Source: Cycas panzhihuaensis
Lineage: Eukaryota; Cycadophyta
Assembly: GCA_023213395.1 (NCBI GenBank)
Contig: CM041465.1
Location: forward strand, 101,253,741-101,317,740
Length of the DNA stretch: 64,000 bases
Direction: 5' to 3'
In this document: piece after piece, positions 42,064-56,383 of the stretch
Numbering within the stretch: position 1 is the first letter of the stretch
How the letters are laid out: each line of letters starts with the position of its first letter
The notes under the pieces: model-generated
The model's input: the letters and a program-made list of their open reading frames with translations, nothing else
The model's database searches: none
Told to the model about the DNA's origin: nothing
Translations under genes and position numbers: made by a program

Positions 42064-44090
42064 AAAATTTTATCTAATCAAATCAATTGTCTAGGCAAGT
42101 AGATGAAGAAGTAGATATATGAATAAATAAATGAATTAACTATAAACTAATTAAAATTTTCAAGATAAAATTAATCTATTTATTAATAAGTTATCCTTAA
42201 AAGGGCCAACAATACTGAAAAGAGGCCCTCACGATATGAGTATATCAGGGCACATGTACCTAAATAATTACTTCTACGTGCCTATCAACTCAACTAATCC
42301 CCCTAAGAGCTCAACTAACCTACCTTAACCTGACTCATAAATAACCCTAACTTGATGGACTCAATCTAGAAAAAATATAAAAGGGACTAATTAGAATATA
42401 AGTTTTGAAGGAGTCAAGACCATAGGATAGATCTTCTTGTAAATAAGTCAATGGAGATTTATTAATATCGACGACCCATCTCATATAACTATGAGGTGGG
42501 CCAATAGTGTCTGCATCTAACTCCAATAAACCTCAAGTTATAAGAGGATAAATGAAGCTCACTTTACTATCAACATCCTATGTGTGAGTATGTGGTGAAG
42601 ATAGGTGCCCCTCACTAGCCCATTTAAAATATAGATTAGAGAACTTAAACCACCTAAAGATACAAGATCACTTTTTTCATCCAATGATGAAATCTAGGTA
42701 GAAAGACGATTATCATCCCTCTTTGATAAAATAATGGACTCTTACCTAAAAGAGATAAAGAGAGCAAATATCATACCTAATAATGCAGTTATGATGTAAC
42801 TTTTAATTAAATGAAAATAGCAAAAAACTAACATAAAATATAGATTTATTAGTTCCACAATTTTAAGAACTTGCAACAAGTGTGAATTTCCACTATATTT
42901 CAACCTTTATAAAACACATATAAAAATAGACAAACATGTAATGCAAAGTAATAAAATGTAATGTTCCTTTACTCTCTCTTGTTTTAACTTTTTTAAATGC
43001 TCTTTTCTTGTTTTAAAATATAACTAACTCATATATAAGATGGGGAGGAGCAATCAAGTATGATGAATTAAGCAAGCAATGTTTCTATTTTCCTTTTCAA
43101 ATAAAAAATATAATTAAAAATGTAATTTCGAATCTTTTTTTATTTTAAAATAAGATTTATAAAAGAGGATTTCAAGAGGAATACTTGGAAATTACTCCAA
43201 ATAATTTTGCCAACCTTTTTAGCATGCAAAATCTTATGAACTTTAAATTTCCAATTAGCTAAAGATAAAGTTAGTTGTATACATTTAATTCATAAACTTT
43301 TTAGGAAATTTTTTGTAGCATTTCTACTAGTCAAATGGAATTATGACAAAAAATAAATAAATGAAAATTAAATTATATAAAATTAAAATTAAACCATACT
43401 TTTTAGCTCATACCCTTTTAAAGATGTTGATGAAATTTGAACAACACTTTGACTTAGCTATGGGTACTATCTTTTGGTGAGAAGAATAGGGGAGAAAGAA
43501 GAGTCTTCAATCTACCCCAAAAGCCTCCAACCTATATAACTACATATTAGAGCACTCCACCTATTAGATTAGTAACATCTAATAAAATCCTAAAATTCAA
43601 CAACTAGAAATATTACAAACTAAAAGAAAGTAGCAATCTAAAGTAACCAACAAGCTAATATATAAAGAGCCTCAAAATTAGAAGTGTTCCCACCACTTTA
43701 TAAGCCCAATAAATAATACTAGGCCTTTTTCCCCCATGTAAGGCACTCGTATAATAGAGAAGTGAAACATGTAAAGAATTCAACATAAATAAGGTAAGAA
43801 AAAACATGAAATTATTTGAAAACTAAAGAGAAAAATAAATAGTAATTAGAAAAGAAAGGGAAATCCTAATAGTATGAGGGATGTTGCCCAATTCTTAGTG
43901 AAGGAGGGATGTCTATGAGATACAACTCCAATGAAAGAGGTCTCTAATAGTTGCTAGTCTCTGATCTCCTAGCTAAAGGTGGAAACCAATAAATAACTTA
44001 TGAAAGTAAGTGATAATCTATAGTTTTTTAACAGCATTCTCATAATATAATGATGTAAATTTTAGCCTCTAATTTAATCAAATAAGAGGG
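42064..44090. other. AT-rich DNA without recognised features
   Basis: No protein motif, LTR pair or tandem array noticed. All frames are heavily closed. Confidence 0.45.
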
Positions 44091-44450
44091 AATTAAATAG
44101 AAAAATGTAGGGAAAGGGCCCATGGTTTTGGGTCCATAGTTTGCTAGAATGCCACGAGCCAAAACCATACGCAAATTACCCATTATTTTGGTGCTAATTA
44201 ATGCTAAAGAATTAATTGGCCCATGGTTTGGATCAAAACCTAGGGACAACCCATGGTTTTGAGGAGATTTGATGGATAGCCCATGGTTAAATGCCAAAAA
44301 TGCATAATCAACAACAAGCTAAAAAAAAAATTAAGTAAAAATATTGATCTAGCAAAGTTTACCACATTACTGTGAAGTTTTATTTCATGGTATTAAGATG
44401 AACCTTATAATATCGTGATAAACTTTGTAGTACCACAAAGATTTTAGGAT
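44091..44450 (-). repeat. LTR-like block: CCATGG repeats and 20-bp TAYC array (44.4 kb)
   Basis: Array units: 44368-44390 (23 bp), 44391-44410, 44411-44430 and 44431-44450, for example taccacaaagattttaggat. Between the array and a TATA-like ctatttaatt on minus (plus 44091-44100) lie cccatggtttt words at 44118, 44219, 44250 and 44280; the last three are 30-31 bp apart. Order on minus (array, about 270 bp, TATA-like, T/C-rich stretch) parallels the plus-strand blocks at 49.1 and 53.5 kb. Confidence 0.6.
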
Positions 44451-46440
44451 TGATAAAACAAGCAAAAAACAAAGTAAGCTAAGTAAAAATAAAAATTAAA
44501 TGAGTAAAAATTAAAGTTATATAGATATAAAACACAATAGGACAAGAGAAAATACATTAATAAATATTAGTTTTAATGGAAAAAGTGTCAAAAAAAGTAA
44601 GCCAAGTAGAGTAATGTTATAAATAGAAGAGAAACAAGGGCAAGACATAATTGGAAAGATAGTGAAAGGTATTTCTTTAATCTATCAAGGTTAAATGGAT
44701 ATCTTTCATAGCCACTAACCATGGTTAGACTCATCATTAACTAAATACTCATACATCCATATGCCAGATCAATAGGTAATCATTAGCACATGTTTATAAA
44801 AAGTAAAAGACTGAGCTAAACTAAGTTAACAATGAAATAAAAAATAAAAGCATGTACCTTACTTATATATTATTGTAATAACTATGAACTTTTTTAATTG
44901 CAAAAAGTATTTACCCCCTTAATAGCAAAAGCTCTTTAGATGTTGATTATAAGATGGTGAATGCTATCAATAATACCCTAGTTAGACTTATAGTGAGCCT
45001 AAAGAAATGAAAGGGAAAGATAGTCTATCATAGTTTAGCCTCCTCAATAAGTGTTTAGAGAATGTCACTCTTAATTTAACCTCATTGACAAAAATTTTGA
45101 AGGTTTGTTAAATAAGATAGAGATTAGGCCTATGGTCTAATTAAACCATGACAAGATTGATAGCCATAATAAGACCTAAATGAATACAAAAGGATCACTA
45201 TAATTTATCATCTTTAGTGACTATTTTTCAAAGTGATCTTATGCACCTAAAGGGTTGCTCAATGGGCAATTAAGTATTAGGTTTGAAAGTCAAATATTTA
45301 GTGAGCTCAAAAGGTAGGGTTAGACTTGAAATCTAAGGGTTGTCATCTTAGATTAACTTCATCAATGAGTATCCTTCGAAGGAGGAGTTATTTAGGCTCT
45401 TCTCAAAGCTATGTTTTGATCTTGGATATAAGAGGGGATACCTTAAATACCAAGAGTTTAGACTAAGAATTCAACAATAATCACCATAGATTAGCCTCAT
45501 TAATGATTGACTTTTAGAGGTAGGAGTTAGTTAGGCTCATCTTAGAGCCATGTTTATAGTTTTTTTTTTTTTTTCTTCTTTTTTTTTTTTTGGATTTTTA
45601 TTATTTTTTAAAATGATATACTAGGGAGAATAAAGGATTCAATAAATTTAGTAAAAGAAGGTTTACATTAGATAGAATGTTGGGGATTATCCCTTTTAGA
45701 AGGTTATAGTGGGAACAACATTTACAACCTAAGTGGTAGTTTAGACTCATGTTAGAGCTTTATTTTTTAGATTTTTTATTTTATAATTTTTTAGCCTTTG
45801 ATATTTTTTTTAAGAAAACAAACTAGGGAAAGAAAATAAAATTTAAATAACATAAACATAGAAAGAACCAAACTAAGGATGATATAAGGGGATTATCCCT
45901 TTTTTACAACCGTAGTAAGGTTGATACTTTTATATTTACAAGGTAGTTTAAGCTCATGCTTGAGTGTTAGATAATTTACCCTTGTTTCAAAGTAATAGTT
46001 CTAGTTTAAACTCTTATTGGAGCACTAGATAGTTTATTCTTATCTCAGAGACCCAATAGGGATAGATGAGGAAGTTAGCACATAGTCTCAACTTTATGAA
46101 TAGGCTCAAAATCTTTAGGTTGTCATCATAGTTTAGCCTCATTAATGAGTACCCCTTTTAGGAGGAGTTTAAGATCATCTTAAAGTTGGGGTTATCACTA
46201 TAGTTTAACCTCTTTAGTGAGTACCTCTCAAAGGTAAATAAAGAAGAAGTTGGCATGTTAGATGAGCCCCATCAGTGGGCTCAAATCCCTATAGAGGATC
46301 ACCTACTTGTGGCAAGTGATGCTCAAGAATAAAAGCAATAAGTGAATTTATTTTAATGTTTTATCTTGATGGGATAGATTGGATTGTTACTAATAAAAAT
46401 TAGGATAAAAATTACCTAAATTGGTTAGTGACAGTGCATA
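44451..46440. other. Gypsy 3'-spacer-like DNA with dispersed tagttta motif
   Basis: No coding motif. Diverged copies of catagtttagcctcattaat occur near 45025, 45345, 45485, 45730, 46010, 46125 and 46200, the same motif as the minisatellite at 9652-10098. T-rich tracts at 45558-45591 and 45760-45810 sit in two loosely similar 200-bp segments. Confidence 0.5.
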
Positions 46441-46454
46441 ATTAAGGGTAGAAA

Positions 46455-46693
46455 ACTTAACAGACCTAGGCAAGTTGGTAAATGACTAGAGAGTTAGAAA
46501 GTAGTATGATGAGGCTATGATGGACTTGAAATACATCTATTAAAGATTTAATAATGGTAGTATACTTAGCAATATTATTAATTGTTACAAGTAAGTAAAT
46601 CCCAAAAGGGGTTAAGAGATGTCTTACTTAGTCTCAAATGGTCTAGACTATAGTAGAAGATCTAAGGTTCCCATAGCTTCCTCCATCAATTTA
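46455..46693 (-). pseudogene. Ty3/gypsy extra RNase H domain (copy 3)
   Basis: On minus: IDGGSYGNLRSSTIV, then VTINNIAKYTTIIKSLIDVF and ILLSNSLVIYQLA. It aligns with copies 1 and 2: DGG at the first Asp, NN-AKY where the Glu of NNEAKY has become Ile, and NSL in place of DSQ. Two of three catalytic residues are therefore gone. It is followed (minus direction) by spacer motifs and the LTR-like block at 44.1-44.45 kb, as expected for the 3' end of this family. Confidence 0.66.
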
Positions 46694-46699
46694 GATAAT

Positions 46700-47082
46700 T
46701 AATGCCATAAGGAATATAATAGGAACTTAGAGACTATTTAATGAATATGGGAAACTGAGTGAGAATTGATCAATATGGCTAGGCCTCAAGCTTATAGGCT
46801 TAACTTTAACTATGAAATATTTTAAAACAAGGATCCCATATGTGGCTTGTTAGCACTATTGTGGTACATTTTTAAGGTTTATTTTATCCCTCAAAATATT
46901 AGGCATTGATCATAATTAAGGCCATGGTGGACCAAATCAACTAAATCTAAAAGTCCTAAATAAACCACATATCTAGACCTAAACTACATATCATAGGTGA
47001 GAAGGAAGTTATCATGAAACTTACCTTATATGCAAAGATAGTGAAAAGATATCTATGTATCAATATACATCATATTTTTTTG
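46700..47082. other. Unassigned DNA before (AT)n array
   Basis: Likely the ORF part upstream of extra RNase H copy 3; no motif identified. Confidence 0.3.
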
Positions 47083-48243
<1,161 letters not shown>

Positions 48244-48249
48244 CTTTTT

Positions 48250-48620
48250 TTTTATGTATAATAAGATGTTGCAATGATAAACTGACTCATGAGGCACTAA
48301 GTCAACTAATAAGTGACAACATTGTTTAACAAAGTCTACATAAGAACTTAAAAATATGGTCATAAAGGTCAAATCACTAAGCGAACCTGGATAGTTCATA
48401 CAAGCAATTTCTAAGCACTTTTCATGTAAGAAATAAGTAGATAAATAGCCTTTGAAAAGGGTACCATGATAGGTTGGGTCATCTACTACAATGGGGATTA
48501 AGTGGGACTACCATTAGAAAGTACATTATATGACCAAGGTGTTGAATGACTACTTAGGTTGTGGATTACAAAGTAGCAAAGGTAGTTATTTTATAAGGAT
48601 AATAGATGTCCTTAAAAACT
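48250..48620 (-). pseudogene. Possible upstream part of the extra RNase H ORF
   Basis: On minus, a short stretch around ggtagtcccact (plus about 48505) resembles the sequence 190 bp upstream of the RNase H in copy 1 (ggtagtcctttc at 132-143). If real, the (AT)n array at 47.1-48.2 kb split this ORF. The similarity is short. Confidence 0.3.
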
Positions 48621-49036
48621 AAAAAAAAGGTTGTGAGTATTTCCTAACTTTTAGAAATGGTATGGATACTTTGGTGTACAAGTAAGTGTAAGTATACTTC
48701 ACTACTCTTTTCACTTCATTGATTTGATATATCATATTTTTAGATAGATGGAGTGTGTTTCTACTTGTTTGTTTTGTTTTTTGTCCATGTATTTATAATT
48801 GATGATGAGTATGACTTTGGTTGATGGTTGTTCATCCACCCATTAGGCTCTTTAAGGAAGAATAGATGCCAATTTTTCCTTTTTATCATTCTCTTTCCAT
48901 TATTTTAATCCATCGGATTCATTTTTTTACTATTTATTGCTTGATTTTGGCTACATTCTATCTTGATTCTATATAATTTCTATTGAGAAAAAATAATTTA
49001 TTACCAAATCACTAGTAATTTTGCTTATAATAGTAG
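48621..49036. other. Unassigned DNA upstream of 20-bp array
   Basis: No coding motif seen; T-rich near 48880-48960. Confidence 0.35.
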
Positions 49037-49116
49037 TACCATAAAGTATTTCATGGTACCACAAAGATCTTTGAGGTATTGTGAATATATAAGTGGTATG
49101 GCTATCACCTTTGTAG
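49037..49116. repeat. Array of 20-bp TAYC palindromic units (49.1 kb)
   Basis: Four units of exactly 20 bp: taccataaagtatttcatgg, taccacaaagatctttgagg, tattgtgaatatataagtgg and tatggctatcacctttgtag. The second contains the perfect palindrome CAAAGATCTTTG. A TATA box, tttataaaatcccc, begins at 49345. Confidence 0.88.
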
Positions 49117-49708
49117 ATTCGAGTCTGTTAGTAATAATTAGCTTATAAATGCAAAATTATCAAGCTTAGTCAGTTTACATTAGCCCTATGATAATGTTTG
49201 TTAGCTTTGGGTGGCCCGAGAGGCTTAATCTTTATATTCCTATGTGGGTTTGCTTCAATATATGAGTGAGACTCATGGATTTGGTTTAATGGTTTTCTCC
49301 CATGTTGTGGGCTAAAAACCACTCATTCTACACCTTGTTTTTATTTTATAAAATCCCCTTATTTTTCCATAAAAAGGGGAAGATCAAGAGACACCATAAA
49401 CCACATTATTATGATATCAAAATTCCATTAGAATTAGGTAAGCTTGACTCACACACCATGAGAGTGACCACATACTTGGAGATTGCACACCATCTACAAC
49501 AAGAGTGAGCCTTAGGAGAGGGATCAATAGTTATTAGCTTTCTCATTCATCTAAAGAAGAGGTAATTCTCCTCCTCTTAATTTTAGTAAGAATTTCCTTA
49601 TGTTTTGTTATTTATTTATATTTAATTTTATCATACTTTCTTCCCATTACCTACTCAATCTTTTCTTTGCACCATATTTCCCTTATTAGACTTCCTTTCC
49701 TTATTCAT
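49117..49708. other. Probable LTR promoter and leader sequence
   Basis: Contains the TATA box at 49345-49353 and a hairpin-prone ccccttatttttcc ... aaaaagggg around 49356-49380. No partner LTR was identified. A 68-codon plus frame (49302-49508) is unrecognised. Confidence 0.4.
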
Positions 49709-49986
49709 TGTGGTGAGCCTTCACCACATGTTAAAAAGGCCTATAGCCCTCCATCATATGAGATTTAAGGTTAAGAATAAGGAAGTATAGAATTGGCTAA
49801 TATAAAGATGGTAATATAATAATATAGGAGTGAGTGTTCTACATACCCCACTCTATTATAAAGAGAAATATAATGATGTTATTTTAATAAATGTTATTGG
49901 GAACCCTTCCTTCTTCTTTATCTTATTTCTTCTATTTCTCTTCATATTTCTCTATCTTGAATGGTTATAAGGTTATTCATATAATA
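49709..49986 (+). repeat. 5' LTR of small element
   Basis: Aligns base for base in length with 51552-51829. Includes tctattataaagag and ends catataata just before the primer-like site. Confidence 0.88.
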
Positions 49987-51551
49987 AGTGGTATTAAATC
50001 CATTTTTTATTTATAAAAGAGTTAAAGATCCATTTTGCTATAAGTGCTAAAATAAAGCAAAAACGTTTTTCAAGGGTTTTTGGCATGTAGAAGTTCTACT
50101 CATTGGAAGCATAAATGAAAGATTTTTTAAGAATTAATAGAGATTTTAAGATAAAAAAACTTATTTTATAAATTTTGAGTGGTCATAATGTTAGTTTTAA
50201 TAAAAAGTTATAGAAATTATAACAGATTTAATTTTTGCCTACTTTTCATTATCGTATTTTTGGGATAGATCTACTACCTCAACTTTAAAGAGTTATAACT
50301 TTAGTTACATGTATCTAAATGACCTCAATATTTTTTTATTCTATGCATTTTTTAATTTAATTTCTAGTGGAATTAGTTTAAGATCAGTTAAAGCTTGAAA
50401 TAGAAAGTTATAACCATTTTACTAATAAGTATTATTATAGCCCCTAAAAACCCTAGTACTAAATTTCTTAAAAAGGTCATAACTTTTGATCTAGATATCA
50501 TAATTAGATTCTATTTAAATTGTTGGAATCATATCTTAGATACTATAATTTTAATCTATATTTTATATATTTTTAAACTATAATTTTTTTGAAATAAAAT
50601 TTTAAAGTTAAAGATTTCATATTGTACTTTCTTAGTTGTTTAAACCTTGGTTACAAAACCACTACTCTTGAGGCCTAATATCTTTGTTTGTATCAAATTT
50701 AAGGGATAATTAGATATAGACACCCTCTAATCTCTCCTACATACATATTATCATGGCTACATAAAGACCCATACCATATATATTTAATATTGATGGGACT
50801 CTTTCTATAAAAGACGGGGTCAAACATATACATGCATATTTAGAATCACTTGATGATGACTACATAAATAATAAAGAGATCACTAAAGTAGATTTATTGT
50901 ATCTATAAGAAGAGTCTTACATTTGGTTTAAAGGAGTGGTATTTCATAAATGGTTTATTAAATATTTTTTTTAGCTAAAGAGTAATATCTGTTGTAAATA
51001 TAATGATTATTGGTGGCAAAAGATATAAAGCCTTGAGTAAGATAAATAAGAAGCTCATCAAATACTTGACAGGTACAATCATAAGGTGGGACAAGGAATT
51101 CTCCCCACTCCACAAAGTTAAGAATAAAAGAAAGATGACAATAAAGAAAAGGAATACTAAGAGTATGTAGTAAAAGTTATTTTTCATCTCACATCATTAG
51201 TCATAGCTAATGATAAGAAAGAGAACCACTTAGTAAAAGTTGGAATACCTACTAAAGTGGGACCCTATCAACACCCATATTATCAAGAGACTTAATATTG
51301 ATACACTCATCATACAAAGCTCTCATAAACTAAGTACCCTAGGCATGCACATTATTCAAGCTTGAGGTTTCAAGGTCATAGAGATTCTATGTCCATCAAA
51401 ATCTACTAGGGATGGATAAATCCCTATTCTATACATAAATTTTTAGACAACCTTGAATGGACCTATCGATTAAACACTAATAGCAAGAGGTGTTCATATA
51501 TACCTATGTATCATGATGCTTCAAGGGTGAAGCATATTAGGGGAGAAGGCA

Positions 51552-51829
51552 TATGGTGAGCCTTCACCACATGTTAAAGAGGTCTATAACCCTCCATAAT
51601 GTGAGGTCTAAGGTTAAGCATAAGGAAGTATAGGATTGGTTGATATAAAGGTGGGAATATAATAATATGGGGGTGAGTGTTATAGATACCCCACTCTATC
51701 GTAAAGAGAGATATAATGATGTTATCTTAATAAATGTTCTTGGAAACCCTTCTTTCTTCTTTATCTTATGTCTTCTTTTTCTCTTCGTATTTCTCTATCT
51801 TGAATGGTTATAGGGTTAGTCATGTAACA
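51552..51829 (+). repeat. 3' LTR of small element
   Basis: Partner of 49709-49986; preceded by gggagaaggca; ends gtcatgtaaca. Confidence 0.88.
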
Positions 51830-53483
51830 TTATTTCCATTATCCTAAAGAGAGAAGTTATAAAGGAGGTGGCACTTCTTAAGTACTACTTGACGAGAACA
51901 TCATTTTAGGGGATATTAGAACCATTATAAGGCTCCTTCTCTCCATCTCTTACTTGTTGTTTTTAGTATCTTTGAACTTACTTTCAAGTTTGCTTTATAT
52001 AGTTGAAATATTGTGTCCATGTAGTTATCTTTTGGTAGACCAATTTTCTTACAAGATACTAAGATTATCATAGGAGAAAAGGAAGTAAAAAATCTCCCTT
52101 ATTATTGGCCAAATAGCATGGGACATCTCACTATAAGCTCTTCTATTAGTAGCTCTTCAAGAGGTAAGGTCAATTCATTTGAATTATTCTTTATTTCTTA
52201 ATTTTAGAGCTCTTTATACTTTCCTTTTTTCGCCATAAGTATATCCAGCAAGAAGAAATGCTATCAAATTTACTCTAGAGCTATGTTATACTACTCTTTT
52301 AGTGTAATTGTTTCTTAAGTCACTCATTGCAAGTTGAAAGGAGACCTTACTCAACTGACAACTACTCTCACTAGGTATACCTTCTCCCACCCCTTTTAGT
52401 TTGTTACCTTTATTTTATTTAATTAAAAAAACACAAAATAAAGAAGAAGAAAGAAAAAGGGAAAAAGGAAGGAAGCTTTTTCTCATTTTAAAAAAGAATA
52501 AAAGGAAAAGGATCACAAGGCAACTTTCTTTGGCTCATTCCCCGCTTTTTCTATAAAAAAGAAGAAGGAAAAAGAAATTGCATCTTCTTTTATCTCCTTT
52601 TTCTGAAAAATAGAGAGAAAGAGAAAGGCTCTTTGCTTACCCCCTCTTTCCCCCTTAGTCAAATAGGGAAAAGTTTCTTTAAAAAAAAAAATAGAGAGAG
52701 AAAAAGAAAATGTTTGCATCTTTATTCCTGCTATATCATATTGCATTACATTGTATTAGAAGTAGGTACTTGAATACTTATTTGTAAATTAAGCAAAAGC
52801 CCAAAGTGTGAGAAGGAGATCATATAGTTGTGAGTCTCAAATCTATGAGGGAAATATTGCAACCATAGTTAGGGTTTGTTTGTTATTTTCACCAAAAAGA
52901 AAAGGCATATAGTTGCATATAGGTATGTGTTCCATTTCCTTAGTCGACCATAGGTTTCCTAAGCCCACTACCATAGGTTAATTTGGATGCACACATACAC
53001 ATCAAACTTTCCCTCAGTTTAGCCTCTATTTCTCGATTGGTAGGAATAGATCCACAGATTGTAATATAGGTAAGTATAGGTACATGTCTCACCTTGTCCT
53101 TTTCTCATTATGCCTTTAGTGCTTGTGGTTCCACATGATGATTATGTGACCATTGGATGCATGACTATGTGGTTTGTTTGGCTTGCCTATGATTACTTAT
53201 ATGCCTATGACGATCAAGACTCTAGTCCAATGGCCTTCTAGCCCCCCATCGTGGCCTAACAGTTGGTAAGGTGACCCTTCTATAATCCTTAGAACTTTAT
53301 TCCCACTAGATTTTGATCTGTTGCTACTAGTTTCACTTTATTTTCTCATCATAATTATATGTGGTTTATCACTTAGAGGCCTTAGGATCAGTTTACAAGA
53401 GTTTGAAGTGAAAGCCTATGATTTTAAAGTCAAAGTCTAATTTTTTGCTATAACCCCACTTTGATTTTTATTGGCAAAAGTGG
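51830..53483. other. Unassigned DNA with purine-rich tract
   Basis: No gene. An A/G-rich, strand-asymmetric tract lies at 52427-52480, with several more A/G and T/C blocks to 52710. Open frames there are low complexity. Confidence 0.45.
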
Positions 53484-53623
53484 TACCACTAAGTATTTCA
53501 TCGTATCATTGAGTATTTCATGGTATCGATGAGTATTTTTTAGTATCGTTGAGTATTTTGTGGTACCTCAAACAACTTCGCAGTACTACAAAGAACATAG
53601 TCGTACAACTATTACATTGATAG
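53484..53623. repeat. Array of 20-bp TAYC units, seven in register (53.5 kb)
   Basis: Seven consecutive units of exactly 20 bp start at 53484, 53504, 53524, 53544, 53564, 53584 and 53604. Examples are tatcattgagtatttcatgg and tactacaaagaacatagtcg. Units 2-4 are most alike; 5-7 are diverged but keep register. A TATA box, ttataaaacccc, starts at 53828. This is the most regular array of the set. Confidence 0.93.
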
Positions 53624-56383
53624 GTGCAGCTAGTAATGTTATCAAACTTGACAGCCTGTGGCATGCCCAGGTGGGTGCACAATGGTCTAGGGAGGCCTTA
53701 TAATACATCAAACTTCTATTTTGGTTGGATTTCTTAGTGACTTTATTCAAAATTCAACCATCAAACTTCATGGTTTTTAGGTGGTGGTTTCATACATGAA
53801 ACCATCACCCCAACACTTTAGTTTTTCTTATAAAACCCCTCATTTTTTAGGGTGCATGGGATCCATCAACTTTTGATAAACTCACACAACTTCTTCTATA
53901 CTTTCTTCTAACTTCTCCTTCTTCATCTTCTTCCACTAACTTAGTGGAAATTTGGGAGATTCTTATGCACATCCTTGGTGAATGGATTAAAGTTCTTGCT
54001 ATAGGACTGAGATCTTGAGGGATTTGGCTCTAATTTCTTATTTTTTGAGCTTCATCACCCTGTATTACTATTGTCCTTGGCTCTACTTCTTCAAGACTTG
54101 GAAACCTCCACTTGGTTAGGCTTGAAACCTTAAGTAATTGCTAAGTTTCCATTAGAGTAGGATTTAGAGAAGACACCATTAACACTTAGAAGCTTGAGGA
54201 GGATTCATGGTGTAGCCATCATCTCATGCACCCCTCCCTCTTAGGTAATCCCCTTCCAACTTGAATGGTGTAAGTTTTTCCTTCATGCATTCATCATCTA
54301 CTCTTATCTAAGCCATGTTTCCACACAACACAAGGTTTTTACACTAATGTTTAGATGGGAGTCACCTTTTCTACTCCCCTTTCATCTCTCTTTAGTTGAT
54401 CATTATTGAAGTTATAAGGAATAAAGGGGTTTCTCTTAGTCTAACCAAGGAAACCACCTTGTAAGGGAGGCTAGTGCCATCCTGAGGCACCCATCACTCC
54501 TCCTTGTCATTTTTTATTATTACTTGCACTTTGTTTCATTGGGAAGGATCCATATGCATACTATGCTTTTATTCTCTTGGATATATATAGAGATTAGTTA
54601 GTGAGATGTATGTATAGTGCAAATATTACTTGTGGGCTATCTTCTAACATACACACAGGGTAGAGAGTGTACCTCATTAACATAGATAAGAGGGAATAGA
54701 AGGGAACCCTACCTCTCAAGGTAAAATTCAATTCATGTCTTACCATTTGTTTCTTTACATGCACATTGTTTCTTTTATTTCCCTTTCATTTATGCACTAT
54801 TCTAGTTAGATCTGGTGCAAGTAAGTGGAACCCCATTGTTTCCTACCTATCTTATAACAAAGGAACTCTTAACTTAGTTGAAGAAGGATTAAAGAGGAAT
54901 AAGACTAAGGTCATCATCAAATGTCATAGACTGGTTATGTCCTCCTCTAACTCTTTTTCTCATAGTTGTTTCATTCCTTGATAGTAATACCTACCCCAAA
55001 ATCCCTTAGCAAAGTAACCTTATTCCTTTTACTTTTAAAATTATTTTGTTATTTTCATATGCATATTCATGCAAAATAGAAGTTAAGGTTTAATTTAAAA
55101 GATCATATCTCCTTGCATAAACAAAGATGGAAGGAATTTAACAAAAAAGACTCCTTTCTCTCACTCTTTCATTTTTTCATAAAAGAAAAGCATATGAAGG
55201 AAATGAAACCTTGTATATGCATAAGAATATTCATTTTTCTTTCTCCTTTGTATTACCCCCAACCACATCGTTGACTCTTTCATTTTAGGTATGTAACCTT
55301 AAAGAATCTTTTCTCTACCAAAATATAAGAAGAGTGAGTTGAGAGCGAGGACTTGCATTTTTCATACATTATTAGTCACATTTATTAATTGCTTTATTTT
55401 ATGATGACACAACTACAACCTACAACACACAAAACACTACACTTTGAAATAAAGCACCATACCCAAACAAGGACTTCGCCTTCTTACATAACCAAAAAGA
55501 ACATTTTAGACAAAGAGAAAAAAAAGCATACCCAACCTTTTCTTTAATCCCTTGTCTTCTTACTCTTTATCATCCTTTCTCTCAAGAAGGAAAACTTATT
55601 CCCTCTTTCAAAAGTGAGGATAAGAGAAGCCTCACTAGGCTGCTTAATAATCTGAGAAGATCTAGCTCTTTACAACCTAAACACACCACCCATCTACTCT
55701 AGACCAAAACCTTATAAGATATAAAGGGAATATGTATATTATGGGTCCTTGAACCTATGCCTACAAGCCATATAGATGAGCTAAAATCACAATATACCAC
55801 TTGATCTCCCATGTTTTAAGTCTACCTCTAGTCATTATATAGTAGTTCTTAGTGATCCCCCCCCACCCCCCTCAAAGGTGTGCTTCCACCCTCCATCCCA
55901 TAGGATAACACATAGTGCTCCCTTACATTTGTGCTTAAGAAGCGCATGGATGCTGGAGTTGGCATTGTTGGATTCTCCCACCTTTGTTAGGTTTCCATAC
56001 CTTAGGCCTTCTGCATAGGTAGAAAGGGTTAGTAATCTACATCTCCAACTTTTTGGAGTATTTTAGTAAGAATAAGGGCCTATGGAGGGAAGGTATTAAA
56101 TAGTAAAAGCACTTGTAAGGGAGGATTACCTCCAAATAAGTTTTGGCACAATGGGTACATTCATGATGCATTAACAACATTAATTAATAGTCACTTTGAA
56201 GGCATTTTTAAGGGGTTGCCCTATATAAAAGTTTTTTATCAAATGAAGTCTGATGGGGCCTATTTTTAAGGCTAATTTAGGGTAATTTAATGATTGAATG
56301 GCTTTGGATAGATAAGCATTAGACTAGATGGTAAGTCTCTATAATTTTTTAGTGATTTTTTATTTCTTTTGTAACATATTTAG
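53624..56383. other. LTR promoter region, then unassigned DNA
   Basis: TATA box at 53828-53835; an imperfect palindrome ggtggtttcat / atgaaaccatc at 53790-53814. Further on no gene is recognised; a 71-codon plus frame at 54766-54981 has no known motif. A C-rich tract is at 55857-55870. Confidence 0.4.

Larger units (their letters stand above)
49709..51829 (+). mobile_element. Small non-autonomous LTR retrotransposon
   Basis: Direct LTRs of 278 bp (49709-49986 and 51552-51829) start TG/TA-TGGTGAGCCTTCACC and end AATA/AACA. Both carry tataaag (near 49857 and, changed to cgtaaag, near 51700). A primer-site-like tggtattaaatcc begins at 49989, and a purine tract aggggagaagg precedes the right LTR. 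The 1.57-kb interior has no protease, integrase or RT motif. Its left half repeats variants of aagttataactttt; its right half has weakly Gag-like frames (YLxSLDDDYI, WF-G-V-HKWF) that I cannot confirm. No clear target duplication. Size and content fit a TRIM/LARD-like element using a copia element's machinery. Confidence 0.85.

Noticed and set aside
34622-42068. Target-site duplication for the full copia element
   Set aside because: Flanking pentamers (TAAAG and AAAAT) do not match; the duplication has decayed or the ends recombined.
44040-44297. 85-codon minus frame with repeated NHGLS/NHGP words
   Set aside because: The repeats come from the CCATGG series in an LTR-like block; no known domain.
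53484-53623. Regular 20-bp repeats as a CRISPR-like array
   Set aside because: There are no separate repeats and spacers: units are contiguous and diverge together, and the window is a plant nuclear sequence.
54766-54981. 71-codon frame beginning MFLLFPFHLC
   Set aside because: Looks like a signal sequence only because of T-rich DNA; no conserved motif and no neighbouring coding context.
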